Assembly: GCA_020466095.1 (NCBI GenBank)
Contig: CM035808.1
Coordinates: forward strand, 19,590,272 to 19,654,271
Reading direction: 5' to 3'
DNA from: Chlorops oryzae
Lineage: Eukaryota; Arthropoda; Insecta; Diptera; Chloropidae
DNA length: 64,000 nt
Below the pieces are notes generated by a model. That model was not told where the DNA came from. It saw nothing but the letters and a program-made list of their open reading frames with translations, and searched no databases. Both the position numbers and the translations under genes were made by a program. Position 1 is the stretch's first letter; every line of letters starts with the position of its first letter. Shown piece by piece: positions 59,983 to 64,000 of this stretch.

Positions 59983-62900
59983 GTGAGTACGAGCATTTTC
60001 TCATTTTCCTTTCTGTCTCTTATTGCAATTGCAATTTAAAGTTTATTCGATGGGGCTTTAGGGGTGTTGAATCGCACTTATGGGATTAAAGTGAGAGATT
60101 ATTTTTGAAGGGTCTTTTGAAGGGTGGGCGAAAAGTCATCGAATTGTGGATATGAAAATATGAAAATGATATGGATAATATGAAAAATAGCATTTAAAGG
60201 AAAACTCTAAATGTTCTTGGGAGAAAAAGGTGCAAATCCTCGATAGGATGGTCAGTCTTTAGTTGTCCCAGTTCCGTTATAAGTACCTCAAATGGAGTCA
60301 TCAATATTCCGCCTACATTTTCTCGAATTATCTGAATGCACAACATTTTCATTACAGTATTCCCCCGATATATACCTACTAAGCATCATTAAACTCTGTC
60401 CTTATGAGATACGCATGCTTGTATCAAAACTATTCCAGTTCACGGAAGACATGAAGAATGACAATGACTTCGATTGAGATGCTTTCAAGTAGAATATGCA
60501 TTCATCCCGGGTTCATATCACCAGAGAATTGTGTAATACTCGTATATCTTCTTTCAATTCCACATTGCATTGATTTTTACTCTGAGAGAAATAAGTACCC
60601 ACAATGTTCGTACGTCATCGGTCATGTTCTTAAATGTCAATTTCAAGGTGTTTTCTTGGCATGAAGGACATCAAGATATTCGCTTTGTACGAACATGAGA
60701 GCCTTGATAATCAGAAAAAGCCAGATAACTATTTATAAATATAAGGATTCGCTTTGAGTGCAAATTGATCCTACATTATTTCTATGGGCTTTTTTTCCAA
60801 TACAGTTTGCATGGCTTGTCCTTTTCTTTTTTATTTTCATTTGGGCTTTTGCATCGTGGCTTGCGGCCGACATCTCAATGAATATTAATAAAAATAAATA
60901 AATAGGTACCCTTAATAACTTTGAATGTGTTGAAGAGTCTCGTTTTTATTTATTTCTTTTCCTACAAACTCATTGACTTGGAAGAATACACAAGTTTTTA
61001 TCTTCAAAAAGCTTCAAAGAGACAGACAAAGTGACAGTAGACTTCAGCTTCGCGATGATTGAGCATAGGCGATTTCAAGTGACATTGGGCTTTTGTCAAG
61101 TTTTTCGAAAAACGACTTTTTTGTCGATTCGATTTTTGTTTTTAAAAAATTTTTTTTATGAATAATAAAAAAAATTTTTCTTTGTGCTTCTTTAGTTTAT
61201 TGCTTGATTGAGCTTTTTGTGATGAAAAGGTGTTTCTTTTGAGTTGATTATGGCAGTTTATATTCGTCAAAATTAAAAGCGATTTATTTTTATTTTGTTT
61301 TATCAATCTATAATTTTATCAATTTTTTTGAATTTATTTTCCAGAGAGTGTTGGCCCTTTATTGCTTTTTAAATGTGCGTCTGACATTTTTTTTGATGAA
61401 GCTTACAAATTGAATCAATTTTGAAGAAGATGTTAAGTTGTTTTAAGTTCATTAGTGCTTGAAATCCGACAAATAGTTGCTTAAATGTGATAAAAGTCCC
61501 ATCTGCTTTTAGTCCATCGTTTGTAGAATTATTTAATAATCTTTTAATAATTTAATTTTTTTTTTTATTTTGATTCATATTGATTTGATAGATAATCAGC
61601 ATTTAAATTGATATCTTAAATTGACAGTTTAAATAATTTTCTATATAAATTTTTAAATTATGAACAAATATTGAAAGTCATTATTGTGAAACCATCTTGA
61701 ATTTTGCCAGTTTTTCAGCAGGATTTATATTTCTATGTAATGTCACTAAATGACAAGTATATAATAATTATGATATCCTCTAAAAATTTAATTTTAAATA
61801 TGACTTTAATATTTATAAATTATTGACCTTTGGGCCATTTTTAATGGTCCCTAAAATTTTTATGGACATTTTGCATGTCCCTAAGGAAAATTCTAAAGAT
61901 CTAATGTCTTAAAATCTTTGGAAATTCCCAAAACTGGCTAACATAAATTTTATGACATATTGCCCTAAGGTACATAAAAAAGTTTTCTAAAATTCATGCA
62001 AGGTCTATATGTGATAATTAAGGAAAGTCATCTGAAATGAAATAGACGAGTATGTTTGGCTGATTGTAGTATGAATTTTTGTTTACTGGAGAATAGAATT
62101 GTCGCAATTTTTATATTATATCGTCTCTTATCAAATTTTCATCTGTCATGCTGTAAAGTTACATAGAATTCTAGCCTTTCTTGTTTTTATTTCCCTTGAC
62201 TTAAATATGTCCTTTCCCTAATATGTTTTGCATAGTCTGCTGGCTCTTGTAGGCTCGATTAGAAAAATCAATCCAGCAAAAGTATTCTAACTTAGGGCTT
62301 CCCTTAACAAGTGGAAAGATTTAATAATAGTCGATATAAAGTGGATAAAATTTTTTATTATATCAATCTATTTCAATTCATTCATTTTTATTATGCACTT
62401 ATTGATTAAGTCATTTGGGTCAATTTCGACAACCAATTATTTATATTTTACGTCAGTAGCTTTTAAAGTTATGGCCTCTGTTTGGCTTTGCTGAGTATGC
62501 CAATTTACGAAGCGAGAGGCCCTGGGTTCGCCTCCCAGCTGAGGTCGTGGATGTTTGTGTCGGTTTTTTTCGGTTTCTGTTCTTCTTTGGTTTCCCATTA
62601 TTCGTGGTATCACAACGGGCCCATGTGGAGCCTAAGTGTGCCACCTTTGGTCGCAGCCACACTAACCTAACCTAACCTAACCTACGTAGAGAACCTATTT
62701 AATCCATCTGAAGTCTCTATCAAATATTGGGCATTCGACTTTATTTTTGTACTTATACTTCTGGAAATTCGACCAAAGATTGTCCATAGCCCTAATTATC
62801 TTTACAAAATTGAAGTAACCTATGATTACTCTTATTACGTCACCAATTCTTCCGGTGATATTGGACAATATCATACATTTTCTGTTAACTTAATTGCTCC

Positions 62901-64000
62901 CTCGGGTATTATCTTATTTTCGAAAATTACACTTGTGCCCACTGTCTTTGCAAGGGGTCGATCTACTCGTAATTGCTTGACTTTATCGCATTCTTCATTG
63001 GAAAATTTTTCACTATTTACATACATAAATTTATTTATCTAAACCTACGAGCATAGATATAAAAGAGAATATTTGTATACCATTTTATTCTTCTATCTAT
63101 TTGCATTTTCTTCAAAGTCAAATAGCCGATAAGAAGCCGGTTACAGGCAAAGTAACAATTCGCAGTTTAGTCACATGTGAAAGATAAGCTGAGGTTGTAA
63201 AAAGAAACAAAACAACAAAAAAAAAAAATGAAGAAAAAACCAGAAGAGAACGTTATTATTCTATTTCGCCTACTTTAAGACCTTTTTCCATTTTTATTAT
63301 TTTTTTTTTTTTTGATTTTCCTTCTACTCAAATGGCTTCCTTTGGATTAGAAAAATAAAAATCTGAAAGAAAAAATTTTCTTAATTAGCGGAACTCAGCA
63401 TAGTCTGAAAAATTCTGCAATTCTTGTCGACCTATTGTTCTAAGGTTCGCGTTTTTTTTTTTTGTTTTTTTTGTATGTCAACGAGATACAATTTGTCTAA
63501 ATGTCTTGATCGTTAGATACATTTCAGCGAACGAGCTTGTGAAGGAGCTTTAAGTGCTTTCTTTGAACTGACAATGAACCATGATGCCATGTCGTGTTGT
63601 GGCACAATAGATTTTATGGGAGTAACAGTGGCATAGTCTTGGGTGTATGCGAAAAAATATATTACGTTGAATTTAGAATTTCTTTTCTGTGTTTTAAATA
63701 ATTAATTTGATATATGTTTTCTTTGGTTTTTTTTTTCAAATATTTTTTTATTTTTATTTTTTTTAATATTCTTTTTTGCTAACAAACGGTTGACTTTTTG
63801 TGTGTAGATTATTAAGTGGCTTTCTTAAATAATTCTTTAAAAAAGTGTTTAAATTCTTTAAAGATATTAATGCTTAATGATTTGAGCCTGAGCTTAAGAT
63901 TAATATTGCAGGGAATTGGGAAGAATTTGATGTTTGGTCTTGGAACAAAAGCGAAAAGATGGATTGAAAACTGAGAGTTCTTTTGAGTCGCTATGTTGTC
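59983..64000 (+). other. Non-coding, probable intron of the gene starting at 59,913
   Basis: AT-rich, with no supported exon in any frame. The only clear landmark is a SINE at about 62,480. Confidence 0.5.
62480..62685 (+). mobile_element. tRNA-derived SINE, copy 2, with (CCTAA)n tail
   Basis: A box B-like GGTTCGCCTCC at 62,525-62,535 is followed by the central domain CGTGGTATCACAACGGGCC, identical to the 33,999 copy, then CTAAGTG as in that copy. The 3' end is CTAACCTAACCTAACCTAAC, which is four CCTAA units. The box A region is less clear. The orientation is the same as the first copy. Confidence 0.75.

Overview
The window is nuclear DNA from a higher fly (Diptera, Brachycera). The evidence is recognisable fly orthologues with short GT-AG introns, AT-rich non-coding DNA, and a dense load of small inverted-repeat transposons. 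I favour an acalyptrate outside Drosophila, possibly a tephritid, but that is inference. From memory, na and nocte are X-linked in D. melanogaster, so the block may be Muller element A; this was not checked.

Layout. About 1-4,046 is non-coding, with dispersed repeats. From 4,047 to 16,574 (+) lie 19 exons of narrow abdomen (na, the NALCN sodium-leak channel), ending in a stop and poly(A) signals; its 5' end is upstream of what I can define. A tiny two-exon ORF of unknown meaning follows at 16.7-16.9 kb. From 19,090 to 22,070 (+) is an HMG20-like HMG-box/coiled-coil gene. It converges tail-to-tail with a 52-residue DAPIT-like ATP synthase subunit gene at 22,366-22,593 (-). From 22.6 to 36.5 kb there is mostly repeat DNA, probably including the long first intron of the next gene. 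From 36,719 to 39,405 (+) is Mvb12 (ESCRT-I). A spliced but unrecognised minus-strand gene or pseudogene lies at 40.7-41.3 kb. From 43,995 to 53,873 (+) is nocte, a PRRC2/BAT2-like giant Gln/Gly-rich protein, followed by its long 3' UTR. An almost complete non-autonomous hAT element sits at 57,596-58,791. From 59,913 a new plus-strand gene seems to start and run out of the window.

The genes are ordinary, unrelated housekeeping or neuronal genes with no sign of joint action. The unusual content is mobile: several inverted-repeat element families with readable target-site duplications (8-bp hAT type, TTAA piggyBac type, 3-bp TTA/TAT), nested insertions, and a tRNA-derived SINE whose tail is a telomere-like CCTAA repeat. 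nocte needs two single-base corrections, both in low-complexity DNA, to give one reading frame. This looks more like assembly error than biology. I found no convincing new biological system.
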